The notes under the pieces are model-generated. The model saw only the letters and a list, made by a program, of their open reading frames with translations. It had not been told where the DNA came from and ran no database searches. From Clostridiales bacterium (GTDB taxonomy: Bacteria; Bacillota; Clostridia; Christensenellales; Borkfalkiaceae), in the NCBI GenBank assembly GCA_021635425.1, contig JAJWOJ010000019.1, positions 1-14,637 of the forward strand: a stretch of DNA of 14,637 bases, given 5' to 3'. This document shows positions 6,438 through 14,279 of the stretch, piece by piece (within the stretch, counting starts at the first letter, position 1; every line of letters starts with the position of its first letter). The translations under genes and the position numbers were made by a program.

Positions 6438-9128
6438 TCAGTTGTCTTTCTTCTCGTTTGCGATAACGAACGCGCCCGCAATCAGAAGCGCAACGGCAGA
6501 TACCGAAATAGTGTTTACCGCGCCGAAGCAGCCTTTCTTCGTCGGTGCGGGGTTTACGGAACCGGAACCGTCCGTCGACTCGTCGGGAGACAAGGATGAT
6601 CCTTCGCTTCCGGACTCGGTTTCGCTTGCGGATTCGCCGGGAGTTTCGCTCCCCGTTACGGTTACGTTTATAACGTACGCTTCGCACTTGTTACCTGCGG
6701 CGTCAACGGCATAAAGCTCTACGGTGTGATTTCCTTCGTTGAGTTTTCCGTCCTCCGTCAAAGCGCCTTCTGACCATTTTACGATGACCTGCACTTCTCC
6801 GTCGTTCTTGTCGTAAGCCTTTTCGGAAGAGAAGTCGGGAGCGGAATCGCCTGCCGCGGCTTCGATTGTCATATCCCCGCCGTAAGTGTATTCGGGAGCG
6901 GTCGTATCGACGGCTCTCGCATCGTCCGCAGGTCCGTTCCATTTTATGGAAACGTCGGCTATATCAAGACTGCCGTCCGCCTGAGACTGAACGGCGAAAC
7001 CTACGATTTTATTAAAATCGACATCGCCTGAAATTCCGCCCCAGAGCATACCGTTTATCTCGCCGAAGCAAAGCGCGATATCGAAATACAGCGTGTGCCA
7101 TTCTCCGTCGGAAACGATATAGGAAGAAATATCCGCGTTGTGATAACCGAGGTTCCAATCCATAAAGTTGGCTAAACCGAAGTTTACCGCTTTATCGAAA
7201 ACCGAACTCGTTCTGTAAGTTACCGAAACGGTGCCGTTATAATCAACCTCGTCGTATACGTCGAGAAGTCTGTAATCCGCAACGCCGTACTCGAACACTC
7301 TCGTAGCGTAGTTGTTCGAATCGAATTTTGCGGTTATATAATACCCTTTTTCGTCGTCTTTCGGCGTTGCTATAAGGTTAGCCTTTTCCTCATCGGTTGC
7401 GGCGTTGTATTTAGCCTCGGAAGTGAGCAGCGCGGAAGCGACTTTGGCTTGCCAGCCGTACTTCGGCTCGCCGTCTGCCGCGAATACGTTTTCAGTGAGC
7501 GATAAGCTGTGTTCGAAATCCGATACGGTTATTTCGACATTCGTTTTAAGACCGAGATATTCGATTCCGACCGACGTCGTTCCGCTGTAAAGAACGCCCG
7601 TGTAATAAGTGTAATCGGTTATTTCCGTTTCGGATCCGTCCGCTTTTACGGCAACGACGACCATTCCGTCTTTTTCAAACTTTTCGCCCGATTTGTATGC
7701 CGTTCTGGTCGGATTTGTTTTAACTTTTATGGAAGAATACTCTGCGGTTACGGTAACGTTTATATCCGCGGTATAAGTTGTTCCGTTATAAATCCAGCTT
7801 ACCGTCACAACCTCGGTGTCCGCGCCAAGTTGTTCGGGAGCAACTTTATAATTCTTGACTTCGACCTTCGTCTCGTCCTCTAAAACGACGTTTACCGTCA
7901 TACCCGTCGTATCGAAATTATCGCCCGAAGAATATTCGGTTATCGCGCCAAGCGCCTCGATACCCTTTATCCCTTTTTCGTTTACTCCGGATATCTTAAC
8001 GTCCGCAAAAGAAACGGCGTTGTCACCCTCGCCTGCAGAACCGACAGAAAGACCGATGCCGACGAATTTTGTCCAATCGAACCACTTTTCGCTTACGGAG
8101 TTTCCGAACGTACTCTTTGCCGAAACTTCGAGATTAAGCGCGGTGAGCGCGATAGAATAATCTTTCCATTCGCCCGCAACGTAATCGGTTAAAGGAACTT
8201 CGACGAAAGCAGATTCGCCCCACTGCCCGCACTCGTAGAAGATTCTGAGTTTGGCATATCTTCCATCTTCCGAAGCGAAATCGAATTTTGCTTTGAAATT
8301 AAGCATTCCGCCGCCTAAAAGCGCGGACGTTATATCCGTCTGAGCGATCGTCGCGCGGGTTGCGGTTTTGGCGTTCGTACCGGTTGCATAATAAGCCCCG
8401 CCTTCAAACTGCCCGAATGCAAGCGCGGTTCCGTCGGACACGATTTTACCCGAAATTCCCGCGGTGTAAGTTGCCGTCCATGCCGTTCCGGCAGAGTTCG
8501 GTGCAGGTTCGCCCGCTTCGGTTATACCGGTGAAAATATCATAACCGGTAACTTTTACGTCCTCGTTTTTGATTGTATATTCTACCCAGACTCTTTTAAA
8601 TAAGAATGTTCCGCTTGTTCCGATCGCAAAGCCCTTGAATTTTGCGAGCTGCGCGTCCGTAAGCGAAGAAAGATCGTATCTCTTTACGGCATATTCCGAA
8701 GCCAATCCGACGGTATCTCCGCTACCGTTTAACGACACAGGCTCCTTCCAGTAATTCGCAAACGTCACAGCCGAAATTTTTGCCAACGAACCTTCTCCTA
8801 TGGTTTTATACTCGAAGCAAAGTTGCCCGGCTTTGGCTTTTGTAAGGTCGATCGTATCTTTAAGCAGTATAAACCCCGACCACTTGTTCGAAATCGAAAT
8901 CGCGGTAACGCCGTTATCGTCGGCAACCGTCGCCGTTTCGGCTCCCTGACCGTTAGTAAAATCGAGTTCGCCCGCATTATTGCCGTTGAAGATATCGACT
9001 GTAATCGTCTCCTGTGCGGCAGCAGGTTCGCTTCCGCCCGACTCGGCAAACGCCGCGAAAACGGGAATCGCCAGAGACAACGCCGCCACTACCGACAAAA
9101 ATGTCAACCATAAACTTTTCTTTTTCAT
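6438..9128 (-). CDS. Modular cell-surface protein, CBM-like and Ig-like domains, KKGC C-terminal anchor
   Basis: An 896-aa exported protein without a recognisable catalytic domain. In order: signal peptide (1-28, AFA|E); beta-sandwich carbohydrate-binding-like modules at about 40-187 and 195-382; two bacterial Ig-like (Big_3-type) domains at about 385-460 and 463-537, sharing YxSG(D/E)xFxxxGM; a third binding-like module at about 600-731; and an Ig/HYR-like domain at 740-826 (DTTAPEYTYG, VDAAGN). A Ser/Glu/Pro linker (827-863) leads to KKGCFGAV (C867), a hydrophobic helix and a charged tail. It probably binds polysaccharide at the cell surface; the module assignments come from fold-like patterns, not a search. 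The start follows AAGGAGGG-AAAT-ATG. It lies 56 nt after the 1437-aa hydrolase gene on the same strand, so the two are likely one operon, and both share the C-terminal layout. There is no LPxTG motif. Confidence 0.8.
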   Translation of the reverse strand: MKKKSLWLTFLSVVAALSLAIPVFAAFAESGGSEPAAAQETITVDIFNGNNAGELDFTNGQGAETATVADDNGVTAISISNKWSGFILLKDTIDLTKAKAGQLCFEYKTIGEGSLAKISAVTFANYWKEPVSLNGSGDTVGLASEYAVKRYDLSSLTDAQLAKFKGFAIGTSGTFLFKRVWVEYTIKNEDVKVTGYDIFTGITEAGEPAPNSAGTAWTATYTAGISGKIVSDGTALAFGQFEGGAYYATGTNAKTATRATIAQTDITSALLGGGMLNFKAKFDFASEDGRYAKLRIFYECGQWGESAFVEVPLTDYVAGEWKDYSIALTALNLEVSAKSTFGNSVSEKWFDWTKFVGIGLSVGSAGEGDNAVSFADVKISGVNEKGIKGIEALGAITEYSSGDNFDTTGMTVNVVLEDETKVEVKNYKVAPEQLGADTEVVTVSWIYNGTTYTADINVTVTAEYSSIKVKTNPTRTAYKSGEKFEKDGMVVVAVKADGSETEITDYTYYTGVLYSGTTSVGIEYLGLKTNVEITVSDFEHSLSLTENVFAADGEPKYGWQAKVASALLTSEAKYNAATDEEKANLIATPKDDEKGYYITAKFDSNNYATRVFEYGVADYRLLDVYDEVDYNGTVSVTYRTSSVFDKAVNFGLANFMDWNLGYHNADISSYIVSDGEWHTLYFDIALCFGEINGMLWGGISGDVDFNKIVGFAVQSQADGSLDIADVSIKWNGPADDARAVDTTAPEYTYGGDMTIEAAAGDSAPDFSSEKAYDKNDGEVQVIVKWSEGALTEDGKLNEGNHTVELYAVDAAGNKCEAYVINVTVTGSETPGESASETESGSEGSSLSPDESTDGSGSVNPAPTKKGCFGAVNTISVSAVALLIAGAFVIANEKKDN

Positions 9129-9184
9129 ATTTCCCTCCTTGGAAACTTTTTATTTTATCTTTTCAAAATCCGAAAAATCAGACT

Positions 9185-12100
9185 TTAAACCTTTTTTTTG
9201 TGGACAATCAACCATATTGTCGCCGCCGCGAAGAGAATTATCGCAAACGATATTCCGAAACCTACAACGCCCTTGCAACCTTTTTTGCCGCCGGAAGGAT
9301 CGGATTCGGAAGGAGATTCCGTAGTCGGCTTATCGTCGGCGTTTTTTGCCGAAGTAAGCTTATAGATAAGCTCAGCCGCCTCGCCCCTTATAACGACGTC
9401 GTTCGGCTTTGTCGCGGCGATATCGTCGGCAGTAATTACCCCCACCGAGACAAGCCCCGCAAGCATGGCTTTATCCGCATCGCTCCATTCGCTTACGTCT
9501 GCACCTGCTAAAACCGATTCGCTTTCGTTTACGGTTATGCCTTTCGCCTTAACGGCTTTGTAAAGAGCGAAATACGCCGCCTTATAATTAAGTTTATCGT
9601 AAGCTTTTATCTGTAAACCGTCCACAAGCCCGTATTCGCGAGCTGTTTTGAACTGTTCGTAAGCCCAATGAGCGGAGTTTGCGTCCGCATAAGCTCTCTT
9701 TCCGCCCGTAAGCCCGGACGCTTTTACCACCGCGCCGATAAAATCGCCTTTTTCCGTATCTTCCTCGGTAAGGAAAAGCGTTTCGGTTTTTGCGGGCAAA
9801 TAGTTTCTGACGGCTTCCACCGCGTTTTCATACTCTCCGCCGATATCGCGATAAGAACCGAATTCGGGCTTGACGTCCGATTTTTTGGTTCTTACTATTT
9901 CATAATAAGAGGTATTGTCGCCCTTTTTCAAGGTGATCACGGTATATCCGTTATCGTCTTTTCCGACGGTTGCCGTTCTGTCCGCCACTCTCACGCCCGA
10001 ACTGTTTAAAACGTAAACCTCGAAATCGTCGTAAGTTTTCAAAGTTACCTTGCCGAGAACGGGCTGAACGAGAACGGGAGCCGTTCCGAGCGAAGTTATC
10101 GTCGTTCCGTCCGAAGAAATTTCCGCGCCGGTGTTTCTCGATTGTCCTATCGCCGTTATAAGAAGTTTATCCGCCGAAGCTATTTCGGGATTAACCCCGT
10201 CAGCTCCCGCGCCGAGCGCGCTTACCGTAACCTGTGCGTACGGAGTGTCGATTTTTATATCGACGTCGTTTAAAAGTATGTTATGTCCGCCGATATAACC
10301 GACCGCACCCTGCGTGGATTTCGTGTTTACGGTAAAGGTTTGTTTACTCTCGTTCCAGATCATTTCACCGCCCTCGCTGATAAGCTGTAAGTGAAGAATC
10401 TTTTCAAGAATTTCAACGTCGCTCTCCACGTCCGAGATATCGAAATCGCCGCTTTGGAAAAGAACGTTTCCGTCCTTATCGGCAAAATAAACGCCCGTTT
10501 TTCCGACGACGTAAGTCCCCTCGGGAAGACCTAATATCTGATTTTTGTAATCCATGGCGTCGTCCACGGTGATTACTCTGTAATATCCTATTTCCGCTTT
10601 TGTTATCTCCGCCCTGTGATAAAGAAGAGACGCGGAAGTAATCGTGGAGAATCTGCCGGGATGATCCATTATTATAAACGAGTTTGTTATCTGATTGGTT
10701 CTGTTGTCGAGCGCCTTGTTCATATACGTGAACGCGGTGAGGCTCCAACCCTGATAAGAGTAGATTGCCGAAGCTATAAGATTAAATTCCGCGCTGTGAA
10801 TATTCGGCTCGGCTATAAGCGATTCCGTTACTATATAAGGAAGCCCCATAAGTTTTCTGAACGAAGCGGCGGCAAACGTGTTTCCGCCTACGTCTTTGAG
10901 CGTACTGTTTCCGTTGGAAACCGCCGTACCCACCTGATATTCGGTACCCGTCGTCGGGTGAGACTGATAGGTGTGGCGAGCGATATAATCGTAATGCGCG
11001 TTAAGGAACAAATCCGAACGGTCGTCGTTCGAAAAGTTCGTTCCGCCGGTTATAGGACAATCCACTCCGAGTCCGCCTGCCGAAACGGGCTGTTTTGCCC
11101 ATTCGTAGATGTCGGAGTAAAAATTCTCCATAAGCGTATAGAAAAATTCAAAACCGTCGGCGCAACGCCTTGCGGAATATTTATCGCTTAAAAAGTCCCC
11201 GTTGATGAGAATCGTAGCGTCCGCCAGACTTTCGTTTCTGCTGTCGAATCCCGTTTTACCGTCCTCTTTCCACGCCGCTTTTATGGCGTTTTCGGTTTCT
11301 TTAACGGAAAGCGTGCCGTTCGGATTATATTTCTTCGTTAAAAACCCGGCGTATTTTTTCTGCGCCATGAGCTTATATTTTTCGGATTTGAACTGATACG
11401 CCGCGCTGTCGTCGTATAACGTCATGAGGTTGGATTCGTTCGTGACCTCGACGATCGCAAGCACGCGGTCCTCGGCAAGTTTCGTTCCCGTGTACGGGTT
11501 GATTTCGCCCATAACTTTTTGCAAAAGCGTTTTCGTGGATTGCTGAAGGCGTTCGTCGATATAAACTTCCATCTTTAAGCCTTGCGAAATATCCGCAACT
11601 TCTTCTTCCGTAAGCTTATCCTCGGTAACGTCCTTTGAAGCAAATCTTCCGCCGAGCAGAACGAAATCAATGTAAATTCCCTTTTCTTTGCAAAGCGACC
11701 AGAAATAATTAAACTGATCGAGCTGCTCTTCGGCAACGTCCTTGCTGTTTCCGTTATAACCGAATATATTCGGATAATAAAAAGAGGAATCCCAGTCGAG
11801 AATACGTATAAGGTTATATCCTCCCGCGGCAACGGCGTCTATGAGCGTTTTTGTTTTTTCTTTGGTCTGGAAAAGCGAATACGCATTTATGTTCACTCCC
11901 CAGAAATTTGCTTTCGTTCCGTCCGCAAACACGAAATCGTCCCCTTTCACCCCGACTTTTCCGTGGTCGGTTTTATCGAGAAGGTAAGATACGTCGAGCG
12001 GAGTTCCTATCATCGCTTTAAGATCGGCAAGCTCATAAGCGTACCAATCGTCGGTATCGGGCGAATAAATATTTTCGCGTTCCGCCATAAACATTCCCTT

Positions 12101-13498
12101 TCCGCCGAAATCAGCCGCCGTAACGGCAACTATCATACACGCCGCGACGTCGGAAGTTATTTCGCATTTAAGCTCTTTCACCTTTTTCGTCGGTTCGGGA
12201 TTTACGAAAGCAAACATATTAAGGCTTATACCCATTCCGAAACCGGACGCCTCGGGGGTCGTACCTTTCCATATTATCGGATTTACGGGAGATTCGCCGT
12301 TGCCCCACCATTCGTAAATATGCCGGTCTATCATTATATCAACGGCTTCGCTCGAGCCGTCTTCGTACACCCAGGTATATTTTGCGATATTTTTAGTCGT
12401 AGCCCAGGCGGCGTTATGAATGATATATAAACCGTCCACGGTAAGATTTACGGGAATAGTTACGCTTTCGAGGAACTGTTTACTCGTCGTCACCTTCCCG
12501 CTTCTTAAACCGATAACCGATTTATTGTTGTTTTCTTCCTGAACGATCATATCGAACGGAACGCCGAAAAACTCTTGTTTCCCGACGAGATCGAACCCGG
12601 TAAGCTCGTTGTCGCTGCCCTGATTCGTCCAGCCGATTCCGCTTCCCCCGTAATATCCGGAAGTTGCGAGATTTCTTAAATCGATAGTCGTGAACGTCGC
12701 CTGCTTTTTACGTTCCTCGTAATCCTTTGCGGGGATAACGGTTACGCCGAGGTTTTCGTCATCCATATTTCCGTAAACGAACTTCATGCCGTCATACTGC
12801 ACGGTAGGAGTAACTTTCGTGTTTGCGTCGTTCATCATATGCGCGAAACCTATTGCGCAAACTTTCGATAAATCGACGGGCGTGTCCTTGACTTTAACAT
12901 TATTTTCGTTGACGTATTCGCCGCTTGAAGAGAACGCCGTAAAAGGCACCTGAACATATTGCCATGCGCCTGTTATAGTCGTGTCGACGTACGCTTTGAG
13001 CTGTACGTTACTCCTTATATAACGTTGATTTGCGGGATATCCTGCATATTCCGCCCCGCGGGATTGGAAAAGATAGATATTAAAAAAGCTCCCCGGAACG
13101 TCGTTTAACTTTATCCAGAATTCCACCGCGCTTTTTTTGTAAAAATCCTCGTAAGTTTCGCCCGAAAATCCTTTTCCCGAATAAATATCGAATTCCTTTC
13201 CGAAATCGATATAAAATTCCGTGTTTGCGGTTTTCGTACAATCCAGAGCAATATTTTTCCCGTTGTTTTTATCGTCGGAAGAGTCCGTATACTCAGGATC
13301 CGTATTTTCCGAACCCCAAACGAGCCGCATACCCACGCCAAACCCCTCTTCGTAGATCGAAATAAGGGTTTTCGCGCCTTCTTTTTCCGGCGCGACAAGC
13401 TCAGCTTTAGCCGTCATTCCGTAAACGGATACGCTTACGCACAGCATAATCATAACCGAAAAAACGATTGTCAAAGTACGTTTGATTTTTTTAGTCAC
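9185..13498 (-). CDS. Surface glycoside hydrolase, GH-A (GH5-like) barrel with SLH-like repeats and KKGC anchor
   Basis: A 1437-aa secreted protein. Signal peptide 1-32 (AKA|E); CBM-like beta-sandwich at about 40-245 (EFWIKL, WQYVQVPF); a second beta-rich region to about 500; TIM barrel at about 525-980 opening with FADGTKANFWGVNINAY. Clan GH-A catalysis is suggested by acid/base E688 in VTNES and nucleophile E892 in YIVTES. A beta-domain (about 1045-1200) follows, then SLH-like repeats (about 1268-1390: AHWAYEQF, IRGEAAELIYKL), a Thr/Ser/Pro linker, KKGCKGVV (C1408), a helix and KKKV. I infer an endo-acting glycanase; the family is not certain. I chose GTG at 13498 because AGGAGG-AAAT precedes it, exactly as AGGAGG precedes the downstream gene, and the signal peptide follows. 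An in-frame ATG at 13630 would add 44 residues ahead of the signal peptide. Confidence 0.8.
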   Translation of the reverse strand: MTKKIKRTLTIVFSVMIMLCVSVSVYGMTAKAELVAPEKEGAKTLISIYEEGFGVGMRLVWGSENTDPEYTDSSDDKNNGKNIALDCTKTANTEFYIDFGKEFDIYSGKGFSGETYEDFYKKSAVEFWIKLNDVPGSFFNIYLFQSRGAEYAGYPANQRYIRSNVQLKAYVDTTITGAWQYVQVPFTAFSSSGEYVNENNVKVKDTPVDLSKVCAIGFAHMMNDANTKVTPTVQYDGMKFVYGNMDDENLGVTVIPAKDYEERKKQATFTTIDLRNLATSGYYGGSGIGWTNQGSDNELTGFDLVGKQEFFGVPFDMIVQEENNNKSVIGLRSGKVTTSKQFLESVTIPVNLTVDGLYIIHNAAWATTKNIAKYTWVYEDGSSEAVDIMIDRHIYEWWGNGESPVNPIIWKGTTPEASGFGMGISLNMFAFVNPEPTKKVKELKCEITSDVAACMIVAVTAADFGGKGMFMAERENIYSPDTDDWYAYELADLKAMIGTPLDVSYLLDKTDHGKVGVKGDDFVFADGTKANFWGVNINAYSLFQTKEKTKTLIDAVAAGGYNLIRILDWDSSFYYPNIFGYNGNSKDVAEEQLDQFNYFWSLCKEKGIYIDFVLLGGRFASKDVTEDKLTEEEVADISQGLKMEVYIDERLQQSTKTLLQKVMGEINPYTGTKLAEDRVLAIVEVTNESNLMTLYDDSAAYQFKSEKYKLMAQKKYAGFLTKKYNPNGTLSVKETENAIKAAWKEDGKTGFDSRNESLADATILINGDFLSDKYSARRCADGFEFFYTLMENFYSDIYEWAKQPVSAGGLGVDCPITGGTNFSNDDRSDLFLNAHYDYIARHTYQSHPTTGTEYQVGTAVSNGNSTLKDVGGNTFAAASFRKLMGLPYIVTESLIAEPNIHSAEFNLIASAIYSYQGWSLTAFTYMNKALDNRTNQITNSFIIMDHPGRFSTITSASLLYHRAEITKAEIGYYRVITVDDAMDYKNQILGLPEGTYVVGKTGVYFADKDGNVLFQSGDFDISDVESDVEILEKILHLQLISEGGEMIWNESKQTFTVNTKSTQGAVGYIGGHNILLNDVDIKIDTPYAQVTVSALGAGADGVNPEIASADKLLITAIGQSRNTGAEISSDGTTITSLGTAPVLVQPVLGKVTLKTYDDFEVYVLNSSGVRVADRTATVGKDDNGYTVITLKKGDNTSYYEIVRTKKSDVKPEFGSYRDIGGEYENAVEAVRNYLPAKTETLFLTEEDTEKGDFIGAVVKASGLTGGKRAYADANSAHWAYEQFKTAREYGLVDGLQIKAYDKLNYKAAYFALYKAVKAKGITVNESESVLAGADVSEWSDADKAMLAGLVSVGVITADDIAATKPNDVVIRGEAAELIYKLTSAKNADDKPTTESPSESDPSGGKKGCKGVVGFGISFAIILFAAATIWLIVHKKKV

Positions 13499-13521
13499 AT
13501 TTCCTCCTTTATACCGAGAAG

Positions 13522-13553
13522 AATATCCGGATAATTTATCTTTTAATATCCGG
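13522..13553 (-). promoter_or_regulatory. Tandem CCGGATATT repeats in the 5' leader of the surface operon
   Basis: CCGGATATT occurs twice on the - strand (13545-13553 and 13522-13530), 23 bp apart, about two helical turns. The pair ends 11 nt before the AAAGGAGG ribosome binding site. The second copy lies in the palindrome TATCCGGATA. Tandem spacing of this kind suits an AraC-type or response-regulator site, though its position downstream of the candidate promoter would fit repression better. Confidence 0.3.
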
Positions 13554-13611
13554 AAACCCGTTCGGCTCGGCGTAAAACGCGTTATAACAAACGCCGATTT
13601 GCCCGTTTCCG

Positions 13612-13641
13612 AATATAAGTATATAATCAAACGCCTTCCAA
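13612..13641 (-). promoter_or_regulatory. Candidate promoter of the surface-protein operon
   Basis: On the - strand TTGGAA (13636-13641) and TATATT (13612-13617) are spaced by 18 nt (4/6 and 5/6 matches). Transcription would begin near 13605, giving a leader of about 107 nt that can fold: CGGCGT (13568-13573) is complementary to ACGCCG (13591-13596). A second -10-like sequence, TGTTATAAC at 13581-13589, lacks a -35 box. Confidence 0.3.
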
Positions 13642-13712
13642 AGATAGCGGAAAACTTATCGCTTTTTTTTGAAATCTTATTTTTTAGTTGTTTTATCCGA
13701 TGTCATAATCGT

Positions 13713-13762
13713 CCGTTTTAAACCGCATAAAACGGCACTCTTTTGCCCGCAGTATGGCAAAA
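13713..13762. promoter_or_regulatory. Two adjacent perfect dyads upstream of the surface operon (candidate operators)
   Basis: CCGTTTTA-N7-TAAAACGG spans 13713-13735 and TTTTGCC-N8-GGCAAAA spans 13741-13762, with centres about 27 bp apart. Neither has a U run after the stem on either strand, so they are not terminators. Their position 70-150 bp upstream of the candidate promoter fits binding sites for dimeric regulators; which ones is unknown. Apart from these sites and the promoter, I see no gene in 13511-13844. Confidence 0.35.
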
Positions 13763-13844
13763 AATAAAATAAATTTAATAAAAAATTCGTTTTATGCTCT
13801 TTAAAAACACAATTTTACGCGTTCAGTCATTTTATTAAAATCTT

Positions 13845-14131
13845 AACAAGCCGTCTTAAAAATCTTATGTATCTTTGCTATGCCGGTCAAGAATAATACA
13901 CCCCGCCAAAACGCCGATATTTCCGCGCTTTATGCCGAATTCGCCTTCGCCCGTACCACCCGGTACGAACAAAGTCGCCTTCGACAGAAATCATCGAAAA
14001 CAGCGTCATTTTGGTTTTCTGCAAGTCTTGCAACGCGTTTCAGATTAAAATACGGCGCACTCGTCTTTTTATTTTCAAGATCAAGCGCGCCGTCGTCAAC
14101 GACGACATCTCCGGTTAGCAGCTCCGAAACG
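13845..14131 (-). repeat. Interspersed-repeat-like element, probably non-coding
   Basis: The tract is open in several frames at once: - strand 13930-14154, - strand 13887-14009 (40 aa from MTLFSMISVEG) and + strand 13880-14158. None has a convincing ribosome binding site, which argues against a gene. Its left end carries the 38-bp sequence shared with the GH1 promoter region. It includes a perfect hairpin CGTACC-ACCC-GGTACG (13952-13967). From memory, translated pieces such as FDDFCRRRLCSYRV and RGVLFLTGIAKIHKIF recur in hypothetical proteins of unrelated Clostridia, which would mean a repeat family; I could not check this here. The boundaries are approximate. Confidence 0.45.
13879..13916 (+). 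repeat. 38-bp repeat, second copy of 1453-1492
   Basis: Identical to 1453-1492 except for a 2-nt deletion: 21 identical nt beginning TATGCCGGTCAAGAAT, then 17 identical nt ending CCAAAACGCCG. The copies are 12.4 kb apart and in the same orientation. The first contains the candidate GH1 -10 box; the second lies 381 bp upstream of the surface hydrolase start. Confidence 0.85.
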
Positions 14132-14165
14132 AAAAAAAAGATCGAACTACAAAATTAGCCCGATC
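14132..14165 (-). terminator. Intrinsic terminator
   Basis: On the - strand GATCGGGCTA (14156-14165) pairs with TAGTTCGATC (14140-14149): 8 Watson-Crick and 2 G-U pairs over a 6-nt loop, followed directly by eight U (14132-14139). Confidence 0.75.
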
Positions 14166-14204
14166 CGTTTTGGTGCCGCTGAACCAACCTCAGTTGAACG
14201 CTCG

Positions 14205-14263
14205 AAAAATAAAAGAAACCTGAAACAAAATCACTAAATAGTGTCTCGTTTTAGGTTTCTTTT
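14205..14263 (-). terminator. Long stem-loop terminator ending the structured element
   Basis: AAAAGAAACCT (14211-14221) pairs with AGGTTTCTTTT (14253-14263). Inside it, AAAC pairs with GTTT and CACTA with TAGTG (14232-14243), making a long segmented hairpin. On the - strand it runs into the T-rich tract 14205-14214, so it terminates - strand transcription. Confidence 0.75.
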
Positions 14264-14279
14264 GGTGGGCAGGGGTGGA
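14262..14279 (-). repeat. 18-bp copy of the tRNA-Tyr 3' end
   Basis: TTGGTGGGCAGGGGTGGA is identical to 14491-14508. There it covers the 3' T-stem strand, the 3' acceptor strand, the discriminator base and CCA of tRNA-Tyr, plus one flanking base. The copies are 229 bp apart in direct orientation. No T-loop or anticodon arm accompanies this copy, so it is a fragment: an attachment-site-like duplication or part of the adjacent element. Confidence 0.8.

Noticed and set aside
6438..6540. LPxTG-type sortase signal at the C-terminus
   Set aside because: No LPxTG, NPQTN or similar motif precedes the helix; the conserved motif is KKGC.
13499..13630. ATG at 13630 as the start of the 1437-aa surface protein
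   Set aside because: It would put 44 residues before an obvious signal peptide and cross the ribosome binding site and tandem repeats; AAAGGAGG before the GTG at 13498 is much stronger.
13741..13762. TTTTGCC-N8-GGCAAAA as a terminator
   Set aside because: No U run follows the stem on either strand; treated as a candidate operator instead.
13880..14158. 92-aa + strand open frame beginning MPVKNNTPRQN as a gene
   Set aside because: There is no ribosome binding site, the composition is Ser/Thr/Arg-rich, the - strand is open over the same DNA, and it starts inside the 38-bp repeat.
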